From Brachybacterium sp. P6-10-X1 (GTDB taxonomy: Bacteria > Actinomycetota > Actinomycetes > Actinomycetales > Dermabacteraceae): a DNA stretch of 64,000 nt. The DNA lies in assembly GCF_001969445.1 (NCBI RefSeq), contig NZ_CP017297.1, positions 2,170,001 to 2,234,000 of the forward strand, given 5' to 3'. The translations under genes were made by a program, and so were the position numbers. Position 1 is the stretch's first letter; every line of letters begins with the position of its first letter. The notes under the pieces are model-generated. The model saw only the letters and a list, made by a program, of their open reading frames with translations, made no database searches and was not told where the DNA came from. This document shows, in pieces, positions 18,508-26,901 of the stretch.

Positions 18508-19170
18508 ATGCGCCCCCGCTCCACCACCCGCCGACCCGTCCTCGAGCGGCTCGTGCTGCCCGAGCTGCAGGATCTCGAGGCCGACGAGCTGCACGCCCAG
18601 GGCACGTACGACGCCGTGCGGGTCACCGGCGGAGATCTCTCCGGCCGCGATCTGACCGGCGCCACCTTCACCGAGTGCGAGCTGCTCGGCGTCACCGCCC
18701 ACGAGGCGGTCCTGCAGCACGCCCGGCTGATCGAGACCCGGATCGACCGGCTGAATGCGCCGGTCCTGAACGCCACGCGCTCCACCTGGCGGGACGTGGA
18801 GCTGACCGGTTCCCGGATCGGCGCGCTGGACATCGACGACACGGAGGTGCGGCAGGCCCGCCTCGTCGGCAGCAAGCTCGACTGGCTGAATCTGCGCGCC
18901 TCCACCCTCGAGGACGTGCTGTTCGAGGACTGCACGATCGAGGAGCTCGACCTCACCGGGGCGACCGCGGCCCGTGTCGCCTTCGTGAACTGCCGCGCCG
19001 GCAGCGTCTCCCTCGCCCACGCGCGGCTGGCGGACGTGGACCTGCGGGGTCTCGAGATGGGCGCGATCGGCAACCTCGAGGGGATGAAGGGGGCGACGCT
19101 CGACGCCCAGCAGGTCGCGGTGCTGGCCCCTGCGTTCGCACATCACCTGGGGATCCGCGTCGAGGGGTGA
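18508..19170 (+). CDS. Pentapeptide-repeat-like beta-helix protein
   Basis: A 220-residue protein built mainly of degenerate A(D/N)LxX repeats, for example GGDLSGRDLTGATFTECEL and later TLEDVLFEDCTIEELDLTGA. These should stack into a right-handed quadrilateral beta helix. There is no signal peptide or membrane segment. Some pentapeptide proteins shield DNA gyrase, but nothing here points to that, and the family is mostly of unknown function. GAGGAG lies 6 bases before ATG 18508. Confidence 0.82.
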   Translation: MRPRSTTRRPVLERLVLPELQDLEADELHAQGTYDAVRVTGGDLSGRDLTGATFTECELLGVTAHEAVLQHARLIETRIDRLNAPVLNATRSTWRDVELTGSRIGALDIDDTEVRQARLVGSKLDWLNLRASTLEDVLFEDCTIEELDLTGATAARVAFVNCRAGSVSLAHARLADVDLRGLEMGAIGNLEGMKGATLDAQQVAVLAPAFAHHLGIRVEG

Positions 19171-19251
19171 TCATCGGTCCCTCCCCGGGCCCCTCGCCCG
19201 CCCCCGTACTACGCTGGCGCCGAGCTCATACCCCGACGAAGGAGTCGCCCG

Positions 19252-19608
19252 ATGCCCGGGATCCGTGCCCTCACCCTCCTCGTGGAGGATCCGTCCGCCG
19301 CCGCCATCTCCCTGCGCGACGTCGCGGGCTGGAGCATCGAGGCCGACTTCGGCAGCTTCGCCTCGCTGACCGCACCGGACAGCATCCCGCTGTGGCTCAA
19401 CGCCCCGGGGGACGGCGAGGAGCCTTCGCGCGGGATCGTCCTCCACATGGTCTGCGAGGACGTCGACGCGGCCTTCGGGCAGGCTGTCTCCCGGGGCGCC
19501 GCCGCCGTTCGGGAACCGACGGACATGGACTTCGGGGAGCGCTCGGCCTGCGTGCGGATCGCTGCCGTTCCCGGCATCACGATCGACTTCTCGCGTCCGC
19601 TGACCTGA
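19252..19608 (+). CDS. VOC superfamily (glyoxalase-like) protein
   Basis: A 118-residue single-domain vicinal-oxygen-chelate protein. It has the paired beta-alpha-beta-beta-beta modules: IRALTLLVEDPSAAAISL at the start and GIVLHMVCEDVDAAFGQAV in the middle. The His of VLHMVCED and the Glu of REPTDMDFGE are at places that often bind metal in the family. GAAGGAG lies 8 bases before ATG 19252. Substrate unknown. Confidence 0.82.
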   Translation: MPGIRALTLLVEDPSAAAISLRDVAGWSIEADFGSFASLTAPDSIPLWLNAPGDGEEPSRGIVLHMVCEDVDAAFGQAVSRGAAAVREPTDMDFGERSACVRIAAVPGITIDFSRPLT

Positions 19609-19691
19609 CCCGTCCGGCCCGCTCCCGCCCCCGCGCAGCAGAACGCGGGCCGAGGTGATCCCCGACCCGCGCCTGATGCGCGATCGTACGC

Positions 19692-20216
19692 TCAGCGGCG
19701 GCCGCTGACCCGCTGCTTCTTCGAACTGATCTCCCCCGTGTTGAAGCCCGCGAGGTGCAGCCCGCCGTGGAAGCGGGCGTGCTCGATCTTCACGCAGCGG
19801 TCCATCACGACGTCCAGGCCGGCGCCCTCGGCGAGCGCGGCGGCCTCCTCGTTCCACGATCCCAGCTGCAGCCACAGCGCTCCCGCGCCGACGTCCACGG
19901 CCTCCTGCGCCACGCCCGGCAGGTCGGCGTCCTTGCGGAAGACGTCCACCAGGTCGGGGACCACCGGGAGGTCGGCGAGCGAGTCGTGGGCGGGCCGGCC
20001 CAGGATGGTCTCGGCCCGGGGGTTGACGAAGTACACCTCGTAGGGCGAGCTGGAGAGCAGGTAGGTCGCCACGAAGTAACTGGCCCGCGCCGGATTCGCG
20101 GAGGCGCCGACGATCGCGATCGAGCGAGCGCGGCGCAGGATCCCGAGCCGCTCCGGGGCCGACGGGCCCTGCCAGGTCCGCTGAACCTGCTGGGTCTGCT
20201 GTGCCGTATCCGTCAT
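19692..20216 (-). CDS. CoA-binding (YccU-like) protein, last gene of the sulfur operon
   Basis: A 174-residue CoA-binding Rossmann protein: SIAIVGASANPARAS near the start, then FVNPRAETILGRPAH and DVVMDRCVKIEHAR, the usual YccU blocks. These single-domain proteins are frequent next to O-acetylhomoserine sulfhydrylase in Actinobacteria, but their task is not established. ATG 20216 overlaps the metY-like stop as ATGA. The first ~22 residues (QQTQQVQ...GPSAPER) closely resemble the N-terminus of the preceding sulfhydrylase, which is unusual for unrelated enzymes. Confidence 0.85.
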   Translation of the reverse strand: MTDTAQQTQQVQRTWQGPSAPERLGILRRARSIAIVGASANPARASYFVATYLLSSSPYEVYFVNPRAETILGRPAHDSLADLPVVPDLVDVFRKDADLPGVAQEAVDVGAGALWLQLGSWNEEAAALAEGAGLDVVMDRCVKIEHARFHGGLHLAGFNTGEISSKKQRVSGRR

Positions 20217-21601
20217 CGCTGCACTCCCGTCGCGGCCGTGATCGCCTGGTCGAGGTCCCACAGGATGTCCTCGATGTCCTCGAGGCCCACGGAGATCCGG
20301 ATCAGGTCCGGGCGCACCCCGCCCTCGAGGAGCTGCTGCTCGGACAGCTGCTGATGGGTGGTCGAGGCCGGGTGGATCACCAGGGTGCGGGCATCGCCGA
20401 TGTTCGCCAGATGCGAGGCGAGCTGCAGATTCTCCATCACGGCCTCGCCGGTGGCGCGGGCCGCGGCGGCCTGCTCCTCGTCGCCGGCGAACTCCCCGGC
20501 CGGCTCGACCCCGAAGGCGAAGACGGCACCGGGGCCCAGCGGCAGGTATCGCGCAGCGCGCTCATGATGCGGATGTGAATCCAGTCCGGCCCAGGTCACG
20601 TAGGACACCCGCGGATCCGTCTCGAGCCACTGCGCCACCGCCCTCGCCCCGGCGAGGTGGGCGTCCATGCGCTGCGGGAGCGTCTCGACGCCCTGCAGCA
20701 GCTGGAAGGCGGCCTGCGCGGACAGCGAGGGCCCGATGTCGCGCAGCTGCTCGGAGCGCAGCTTGGTGAGGAAGCCGTACTCGCCGAAGTTGTCCCACCA
20801 CCTGATGTCGCCGTAGGACGCCACCGGCTCGGTCATCGAGGGGAACTTCCCATTGCCCCAGTCGAAGCGGCCGGACTCGACGACCACGCCGCCGAGGGTG
20901 GTGCCGTGCCCGCCCAGGAACTTGGTGGCGGAGTGGATGACGATGTCCGCCCCGTGCTCGAGCGGTCGCACCAGGTACGGGGTCGCCAGGGTCGCGTCGA
21001 CCACCAGCGGCACGCCGTGCTCGTGCGCCACGGCGGCGAGGCCTTCGAGGTCGGCGATCTCGCCGGAGGGGTTGCCGATCACCTCGACGTAGAGCACCTT
21101 GGTCTCCTCGCGGAAGGCCGCGCGGAAGTCCGCCGGGTCCGAGGAGGCGACGAAGCCGGTCTCCACCCCGAAGCGGCGCAGGGTCACGTCGAGCTGGGTG
21201 ACGGTTCCCCCGTACAGCTGCGCGGAGGAGACCACATGATCGCCGGCACCGACCAGCGCCGCGAAGGTGATGAACTCGGCGCTCATCCCCGAGGCGGTCG
21301 CGACCGCGCCGATGCCGCCCTCGAGGGAGGCGATGCGCTCCTCGAAGGCCGCGACGGTGGGATTGCCGATGCGGGAGTAGATGTTGCCGTACTTCTGCAG
21401 GGCGAACAGGTTCGCCGCGTCGGCCGCATCGTCGAAGACGAAGGACGTGGTCTGGTAGATCGGCACCGCCCGGGAGCCGTGCTGGGCGTCGGGCGTGCCG
21501 CCCGCGTGCAGGGCGCGGGTGCGGAAGCCGAAGCTGCGCTCCGGGGCCGACGGCACCGCGGGCGACGGCACCTGCTGGGTCTGTGGGGTCGTCTCGCTCA
21601 C
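20213..21601 (-). CDS. metY: O-acetylhomoserine sulfhydrylase
   Basis: PLP enzyme forming homocysteine from O-acetylhomoserine and sulfide. The 462-residue protein shows TRALHAGGTPD, the PLP phosphate region YSRIGNPTV, and the Schiff-base Lys227 in IHSATKFLGGHGTTLGG. The ending IRISVGLEDIEDILWDL is typical of the Cys/Met metabolism PLP family. GTG 21601 overlaps the sfnG stop. Placed after a sulfone monooxygenase, it would fix the sulfur released from organosulfur compounds as methionine. Residues 8-22 share a peptide with the next gene product. Confidence 0.93.
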   Translation of the reverse strand: MSETTPQTQQVPSPAVPSAPERSFGFRTRALHAGGTPDAQHGSRAVPIYQTTSFVFDDAADAANLFALQKYGNIYSRIGNPTVAAFEERIASLEGGIGAVATASGMSAEFITFAALVGAGDHVVSSAQLYGGTVTQLDVTLRRFGVETGFVASSDPADFRAAFREETKVLYVEVIGNPSGEIADLEGLAAVAHEHGVPLVVDATLATPYLVRPLEHGADIVIHSATKFLGGHGTTLGGVVVESGRFDWGNGKFPSMTEPVASYGDIRWWDNFGEYGFLTKLRSEQLRDIGPSLSAQAAFQLLQGVETLPQRMDAHLAGARAVAQWLETDPRVSYVTWAGLDSHPHHERAARYLPLGPGAVFAFGVEPAGEFAGDEEQAAAARATGEAVMENLQLASHLANIGDARTLVIHPASTTHQQLSEQQLLEGGVRPDLIRISVGLEDIEDILWDLDQAITAATGVQR

Positions 21602-22836
21602 GCGGCCACCCCTGCCGTGGCCGGGTGGTCCGCCGGCAGCGTCTCGGCGGTCGCGGTCGCGGCCTCGTCGGCGCTGACGCCCGGGGCGACGGGCAGCAGC
21701 TCGGTGTTCAGCTCGGTGCCGCGGGTGCGGGCGAGGTCCTCCTCCTTCTCCCGCACGATCGGCAGCACGTCCCGACCGAAGGCGGCGACCTCCTCCTGGA
21801 AGTGGAGGTAGCAGGTCAGCATGAGGTTCACACCCACCTTCTTGTACTCGATGATGCGGTCGGCGATCTCCTCGGGGGTGCCGATGAGGCGGGTCTTGAA
21901 GCCGTCGTTGTACTGCACGAGATCCTCGAAGGACGAGCCGGCCCACATGCCCTTGCCGTCGGAGGTGGAGGCCCCGGCCTCCTGCACGGACTTCTGGAAG
22001 CCCTCGACGGCCGGGCGATGCGCCTTGGCGACGATCTCGCGAAGGGTCTCCTCCGCCTCGGCGCGGGACTCGCGGGCGATGACGAAGCCGTTCAGGCCGA
22101 ACCTCGGCTGCCGACCGGCCTGCTGCGCCGACGCCAGCACCCCGGCGACGTTCTCCTCGTAGCCCTCGAGCGTGCGGCCGTTGGAGAAGTACCAGTCGGC
22201 GACGCGACCTGCCGCGGCCTGCGCGGCGGTGGAGTTGCCGCCGAAGAAGATCTCCGGGTGGGGGCGGCCGGGGACGTCGACGGGCCCCGGGTTCAGGGTG
22301 AAGTCGTCGATCGAGTAGTACGTCCCGTCCTGGGAGTACCCGCTCTCGGTGAGCAGGCCGCGCAGGGCGCTGATGAACTCCTCGGTGCGCACGTAGCGCT
22401 CGTCGTGCTCGAGCCAGGGCAGCCCGAACTTCACGAACTCGTCCTTCAGCCAGCCGGAGACGATGTTGACGGCCGCGCGGCCCCCCGAGATCTGGTCGGC
22501 GGTGATCAGCCACTTGGCGAGCACGCCGGGGTGCCACATGCCGGGGTGGAAGGCGGCGATCACGCGCAGGCGCTGGGTGGCCGCGAGGAGGGCGAGGGAG
22601 AAGGCGGAGGCCTCGTGCTGCTTGTCCGCACCGTAGCTGGCGGCATAGCGGGTCTGGGTCAGGGCGTACTCGAAGCCGGAGTCCTCCGCGATCCGGGCGA
22701 GGCGGGAGTTGTAGGGCAGCTGCCAGTCGGTGCGCTGCTCGATCGTGGAGACGACGAGGCCGCCGGAGACGTTCGGCACCCAGTAGGCGAACTTCAGCGG
22801 GGTCTCGAAGGTCGAGGTGGGGACGGTGATGCTCAT
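21598..22836 (-). CDS. sfnG: FMNH2-dependent dimethylsulfone monooxygenase (SfnG-like)
   Basis: Bacterial luciferase-like flavin monooxygenase. The N-terminus FAYWVPNVSGGLVVSTIEQR is close to SfnG, which cleaves dimethylsulfone to methanesulfinate and formaldehyde. Other blocks: GFEYALTQTR, HPGMWHPGVLAK and RAAVNIVSGWLKDEF, with LEHDERY further on. The 412 residues are ~40 longer than usual because of an Ala/Thr/Glu-rich tail. It needs reduced flavin, but no flavin reductase is encoded in this window. It lies 53 bases after the acyl-CoA synthetase and overlaps metY. A related LLM sulfonate oxygenase is the alternative. Confidence 0.85.
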   Translation of the reverse strand: MSITVPTSTFETPLKFAYWVPNVSGGLVVSTIEQRTDWQLPYNSRLARIAEDSGFEYALTQTRYAASYGADKQHEASAFSLALLAATQRLRVIAAFHPGMWHPGVLAKWLITADQISGGRAAVNIVSGWLKDEFVKFGLPWLEHDERYVRTEEFISALRGLLTESGYSQDGTYYSIDDFTLNPGPVDVPGRPHPEIFFGGNSTAAQAAAGRVADWYFSNGRTLEGYEENVAGVLASAQQAGRQPRFGLNGFVIARESRAEAEETLREIVAKAHRPAVEGFQKSVQEAGASTSDGKGMWAGSSFEDLVQYNDGFKTRLIGTPEEIADRIIEYKKVGVNLMLTCYLHFQEEVAAFGRDVLPIVREKEEDLARTRGTELNTELLPVAPGVSADEAATATAETLPADHPATAGVAA

Positions 22837-22889
22837 GGGTCCTCCAGGGTCGGGGTCGGTCGGGTCGGGGTCGATCGGGTCGGGGTCGG

Positions 22890-25031
22890 TCAGCTCTGCG
22901 GGGCGACGGCGGGGTCCTCGGTGGGGAGAGCGGCGAGGACTGCGGCGACGGCGTCGACGGCCTCGGGGTTCTGCAGGGAGGTGATGTCCCCCAGCGGCTG
23001 CGGCTCGCGCCCCGCGCGGCGAGCCCGCTCGGCGTGGACCAGCTGGGCGAGCAGGCGGCGCATGATCTTGCCGGAGCGCGTCTTGGGCAGGTCCGGCACC
23101 TCGAGGATGTGCTTCGGCGTGGCGATCGGCCCGATCTCGCGGGCCGCCCGGGCGCGCAGCGCGGCCGGATCCAGCACGGCGGCGACCGGTGCAGTCCCGC
23201 CCGGTGCCGTCCCGCCCGGCGGCACCCCGTCTCCGCCGCTGGGCACGACGAACACCGCCACGGCCTGGCCGGTCAGGGCGTCGTCCACCCCGGCGGCGCC
23301 GGCCTCGGCGACCGACGGGTCAGCCACCAGCGCGGATTCGATCTCGATGGTGGACAAGCGGTGTCCGGAGACGTTCACGACGTCGTCCAGGCGGCCGAGG
23401 ATCCAGAAGCAGCCGTCGGCGTCGACCGTGGCGGAGTCGCCCGCCACGTAGAACCCTCCGTGCTCTCCGCAGCCGGCGTAGTCCTTCCAGTAGGAGTCGC
23501 GATAGCGCTCCGGGTCGCCCCACACGGTGCGGGCCATCCCGGGCCAGGGCCGACGGGCCACCAGCGTGCCGGCCACGCCCGGCGGCTGCTCGGCGCCGGT
23601 CGCGTCCACCACGGCCAGGTCGATGCCAGGCAGCGGCACGGTCGCCGAGCCGGGCTTCAAGGTCGTCACACCCGGCAGCGGGGCGAGCATGGCGGCGCCG
23701 GTCTCGGACTGCCACCAGGTGTCGATGATCGGCAGCTCGCCGCGGCCGAAGGTGCGGTGGAACCACACCCAGGCCTCGGGGTTGATGGCCTCGCCGACGG
23801 TGCCCAGCAGCCGCAGCGAGGACAGGTCGTGGCCGGCCGGCAGCTCGCTGCCGAACCAGGACATGAAGGTGCGGATCAGGGTGGGCGCGGTGTAGTAGAC
23901 GGTGACCCCGTAGCGCTCGATGATCTCCAGGTGCCGCTCGCGGGTGGGTTCGCCCGGGGTCCCCTCGTAGATCACCTGGGTGAGGCCGTTGCTGAGCGGG
24001 CCGTAGATCTCGTAGGTGTGGGCGGTGACCCAGGCGAGGTCCGCGGTGCACCAGTGGACGTCCTCGGGCTTCGCGTCGAAGTGGGCCCAGTGCGCCCAGG
24101 AGGCGTGGGCGAGGTAGCCCCCTGCGGTGTGCACGAGACCCTTGGGCTTCCCGGTGGTGCCGGAGGTGTAGATGATGAACAGCGGATGCTCGGCGTCGAA
24201 GGCCTCCGGCTCGTGGATCTCGGAGGCGACGCCCACGGTCTCGTGCCACCACACGTCCCGGCCCGCGGTCCAGGCGATGTCGCCCCCGGTGCGGCGCACC
24301 ACCAGCACGTGCTCGAGGTGCTCGAGGTCGCGGGCGGCCTCGTCGGCGGCGGACTTCACCTCCACGGCCCTCCCCCGGCGGAACTGTCCGTCGGAGGTGA
24401 CCAGGAGCTTCGCGCGGGTGTCCTGGAGCCGGAAGCGCACGGCCTCGGCGCTGAAGCCGCCGAAGACGAGGGAGTGCACGGCGCCGATCCGGGCGCAGGC
24501 GAGCGCGATGACGACGGTCTCGACCAGCACCGGGAGGTAGACGACGACGCGGTCGCCGGGACCGATGCCGAGGTCGGTGAGAGCGTTCGCGGCTCGGCTC
24601 ACCCGGTCTTGGAGGTCCGCGTAGGTGACGGACTCGCGGTCCCCTCCCTCGCCCTCGAAGTGCAGGGCGACCCGGGTGCCGTTGCCGGCACGGACATGAC
24701 GGTCCACGCAGTTCTCGGCGACGTTCACGCGACCTCCGACGAACCAGCGGGCGGCGGGCACGCTCAGCGCACCGGTGCCGGCCTCGGGGGTCGGCGGGTC
24801 CCACTCGTGGGCGGTGTGCCACGGGGTGCGCCACTCCAGGCGCCGCGCGGCGTCGGCCCAGAAGGCGATCGGATCGGCCGACGCCGTCTCGTAGATGCCC
24901 GCGTCGACGTTCGCCCGCGCGGTGACCGCGGCGGGCGGCGGGTAGCTGCGCGCTTCGACCAGCCGCGCCTCGGAGCCGGCCGAGGCGTCGGCGACAGCAG
25001 CGTCGGCGATGGCAGCGTCGGCGAGGGTCAT
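22890..25031 (-). CDS. Acetyl-CoA synthetase-like AMP-forming acyl-CoA synthetase
   Basis: Activates a short carboxylic acid with ATP and CoA. The 713-residue protein follows the AcsA pattern: FGGFSAEAVRFRLQDTRAK, the P-loop IYTSGTTGKPKGLVHT, DTWWQSETGAAML, the hinge GRLDDVVNVSGHRLST, and the catalytic, acetylatable Lys in PKTRSGKIMRRLL. A Gly/Pro-rich insert (GGDGVPPGGTAPGG) sits in the C-terminal domain. It is strange to find it inside an organosulfur operon, between a sulfonate-type permease (ATGA overlap) and sfnG. It may use an acid released from a transported sulfur compound, or acetate for O-acetylhomoserine supply; both are inference. Confidence 0.88.
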   Translation of the reverse strand: MTLADAAIADAAVADASAGSEARLVEARSYPPPAAVTARANVDAGIYETASADPIAFWADAARRLEWRTPWHTAHEWDPPTPEAGTGALSVPAARWFVGGRVNVAENCVDRHVRAGNGTRVALHFEGEGGDRESVTYADLQDRVSRAANALTDLGIGPGDRVVVYLPVLVETVVIALACARIGAVHSLVFGGFSAEAVRFRLQDTRAKLLVTSDGQFRRGRAVEVKSAADEAARDLEHLEHVLVVRRTGGDIAWTAGRDVWWHETVGVASEIHEPEAFDAEHPLFIIYTSGTTGKPKGLVHTAGGYLAHASWAHWAHFDAKPEDVHWCTADLAWVTAHTYEIYGPLSNGLTQVIYEGTPGEPTRERHLEIIERYGVTVYYTAPTLIRTFMSWFGSELPAGHDLSSLRLLGTVGEAINPEAWVWFHRTFGRGELPIIDTWWQSETGAAMLAPLPGVTTLKPGSATVPLPGIDLAVVDATGAEQPPGVAGTLVARRPWPGMARTVWGDPERYRDSYWKDYAGCGEHGGFYVAGDSATVDADGCFWILGRLDDVVNVSGHRLSTIEIESALVADPSVAEAGAAGVDDALTGQAVAVFVVPSGGDGVPPGGTAPGGTAPVAAVLDPAALRARAAREIGPIATPKHILEVPDLPKTRSGKIMRRLLAQLVHAERARRAGREPQPLGDITSLQNPEAVDAVAAVLAALPTEDPAVAPQS

Positions 25032-25876
25032 GTCCACCTCTTCAGCAGCTTCTTCTCGGCCAGCCCGAGCAGGGCGTTGGACAGCGAACCCAGCACGGCC
25101 AGCAGCACGATGGTCAGCAGGATCCGGTCCACGCGGCCGGTGGTCTGGGAGTCGTTGAGCAGGAATCCCAGGCCCATCGAGGAAGCGATCAGCTCGGCGG
25201 CGACCAGGAACAGCCAGGCCTGGGCCAGCGCGAGCCGCAGGCCGGAGACGACCGAAGGCAGCACGGCGGGCAGCTGGATGGTGCGGAACAGGGACCAGCC
25301 GCGCAGGCCGAAGCAGCGCCCGGCCTCCACCAGGTGGGGGTCGATGTGGCGCAGGGCGGCGGCCACGGTGGTGAACACGGGGAAGAAGGCGCCGATCGCG
25401 ATCAGCGTGACCTTCGATTCCTCCCCGATCTGCAGCCACAGGATCAGCAGCGGCACCCAGGCGAGCGAGGGCACCGCGCGCAGGGCGGAGAGGGTCGGGT
25501 TCAGCAGCGCATCGCCCGCGCGGGACAGGCCCACCACCGCGGCGACCGCGAGACCGGCGACGGCCCCGGCCGCGAAGCCGATCAGCACGCGCTGGACGGA
25601 GATGGCGATGTGCAGGCCCAGCTCGCCCTGCTCGATCAGCTGCGCCCCGGCGCGGACCACGGCCAGCGGGCCGGGCAGGCGGTAGGCGGGGACCAGGCCG
25701 CTGGCGGTGGAGACCTGCCAGGCGACCAGGATCAGCAGCGGCAGCACGGCGCCGGCGGCGAGCCGGGTGCCGGGGCGGTCCCAGAAGCCGATGCGCCGCC
25801 CGACGGGCCCGGCCGGCGCGTCGGATCCGGCCACCGCGTCAGAACCCCTTGTGTCCGGCTCGACGGCGGTGCTCAC
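25028..25876 (-). CDS. ssuC: ABC transporter permease, sulfonate/nitrate/taurine type
   Basis: Membrane subunit of an SsuABC-type importer. The 282 residues carry about six helices and the coupling loop with the EAA-like motif EAGRCFGLRGWSLFRTIQLP. It overlaps the binding-protein gene upstream (25873-25876) and the synthetase downstream. Substrate class is inferred from the SfnG and MetY neighbours. Confidence 0.9.
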   Translation of the reverse strand: MSTAVEPDTRGSDAVAGSDAPAGPVGRRIGFWDRPGTRLAAGAVLPLLILVAWQVSTASGLVPAYRLPGPLAVVRAGAQLIEQGELGLHIAISVQRVLIGFAAGAVAGLAVAAVVGLSRAGDALLNPTLSALRAVPSLAWVPLLILWLQIGEESKVTLIAIGAFFPVFTTVAAALRHIDPHLVEAGRCFGLRGWSLFRTIQLPAVLPSVVSGLRLALAQAWLFLVAAELIASSMGLGFLLNDSQTTGRVDRILLTIVLLAVLGSLSNALLGLAEKKLLKRWT

Positions 25877-26901
25877 TGCTGCTCCGCCGCGGCGGTCGCG
25901 AAGTCGGCGTGGACGATGGAGGAGACCGCCTCGGCCAGGGCATCGGTCCCGCCCGCGATGTCCCCGGAGTCCGCGAGCATCGGCGAGATCGCCTCGAGCA
26001 CCGCCCGCTGGTCATCGCCCGGGACGCCGCTGACGTCCAGGTTGGAGCGCTGCTGGATCACGGTGGTGGCGATCTCGAGGTCGATCCCGGCCGCGTCGGC
26101 CAGCAGCTGCGCGGTGGCGTCGAGGTTCTGCAGCGCCCAGGTGCGGGCCTGCTCGTAGGCGTCGACCACCACCTGGGCGACGTCGGCGTGGTTGTCGATG
26201 AAGTCCTCGGTGGCGTTGAGGAACCCGTAGGTGTTGAAGTCGACGTTGCGGTAGACCAGCTGGGCTCCGGACTCCACCTCGGCGGCGGCCATGATCGGGT
26301 CCAGCCCGGCCCAGGCATCCACGGAGCCGCCGTCCAGGGCCGCGCGTCCGTCGGCGTGCTGGAGCAGCTGGATCGTGACGTCGTCCACGGTGAGGCCGGC
26401 TTCGGCCAGGGCCTGGACCAGGAAGAAGTAGGGGTCGGTGCCCTTGGTGGCGGCGACGGAGCGCCCGGCGAGGTCGGCCGGGCCGGTGATGTCGCTGTCG
26501 GGGCCGACGACGAGCGCCGACCACTCGGGCTGGGAGTAGATGTCGATGACCTTGATCGGGGAGCCGTTGGCGCGGGCCAGCAGCGCGGCCGATCCGGCGG
26601 TGGAGGCGACGTCGGCCGATCCTGAGCGCAGCAGCTCATTGGCCTTGTTGGAGCCGGCCGACTGCACCCACGACACGGTCACCGAGTCGCCCAGGGCGGT
26701 CTCGATCAGCTTCTGGTCGCGGATCATCAGGCTGAGCGGGTTGTAGGTGGCCCAGTCGATCGTGAGCTCGCCGGTCGACCACTGCCCGCCGCCGGTGGAC
26801 TGCTGTGCGCCCTCTCCGGGGACGCAGGAGGCCAGGCCCATCCCGGCCACGGCGGAGAGGCCGAGGGCGGTGGCGGTGCGGCGGCTGATGCGGTGGGTCA
26901 T
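25873..26901 (-). CDS. ssuA: ABC transporter substrate-binding lipoprotein, sulfonate type
   Basis: Extracytoplasmic binding protein of 342 residues. A twin-arginine-like start (HRISRRTATALGLS) leads into a lipobox GLASC, so it is probably a lipoprotein, possibly Tat-exported. The mature part has the SsuA/TauA pattern: ANELLRSGSADVASTAGSAA, DLAGRSVAATKGTDPYFF and DGRAALDGGSVDAWAGLDP. It overlaps the ATPase gene stop and the permease start. It probably binds an alkylsulfonate or related organosulfur compound. Confidence 0.9.
   Translation of the reverse strand: MTHRISRRTATALGLSAVAGMGLASCVPGEGAQQSTGGGQWSTGELTIDWATYNPLSLMIRDQKLIETALGDSVTVSWVQSAGSNKANELLRSGSADVASTAGSAALLARANGSPIKVIDIYSQPEWSALVVGPDSDITGPADLAGRSVAATKGTDPYFFLVQALAEAGLTVDDVTIQLLQHADGRAALDGGSVDAWAGLDPIMAAAEVESGAQLVYRNVDFNTYGFLNATEDFIDNHADVAQVVVDAYEQARTWALQNLDATAQLLADAAGIDLEIATTVIQQRSNLDVSGVPGDDQRAVLEAISPMLADSGDIAGGTDALAEAVSSIVHADFATAAAEQQ

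Noticed and set aside
19644-19669. Terminator between the VOC and CoA-binding genes
   Set aside because: The GCGGG...CCCGC stem has internal mismatches; too weak to call.
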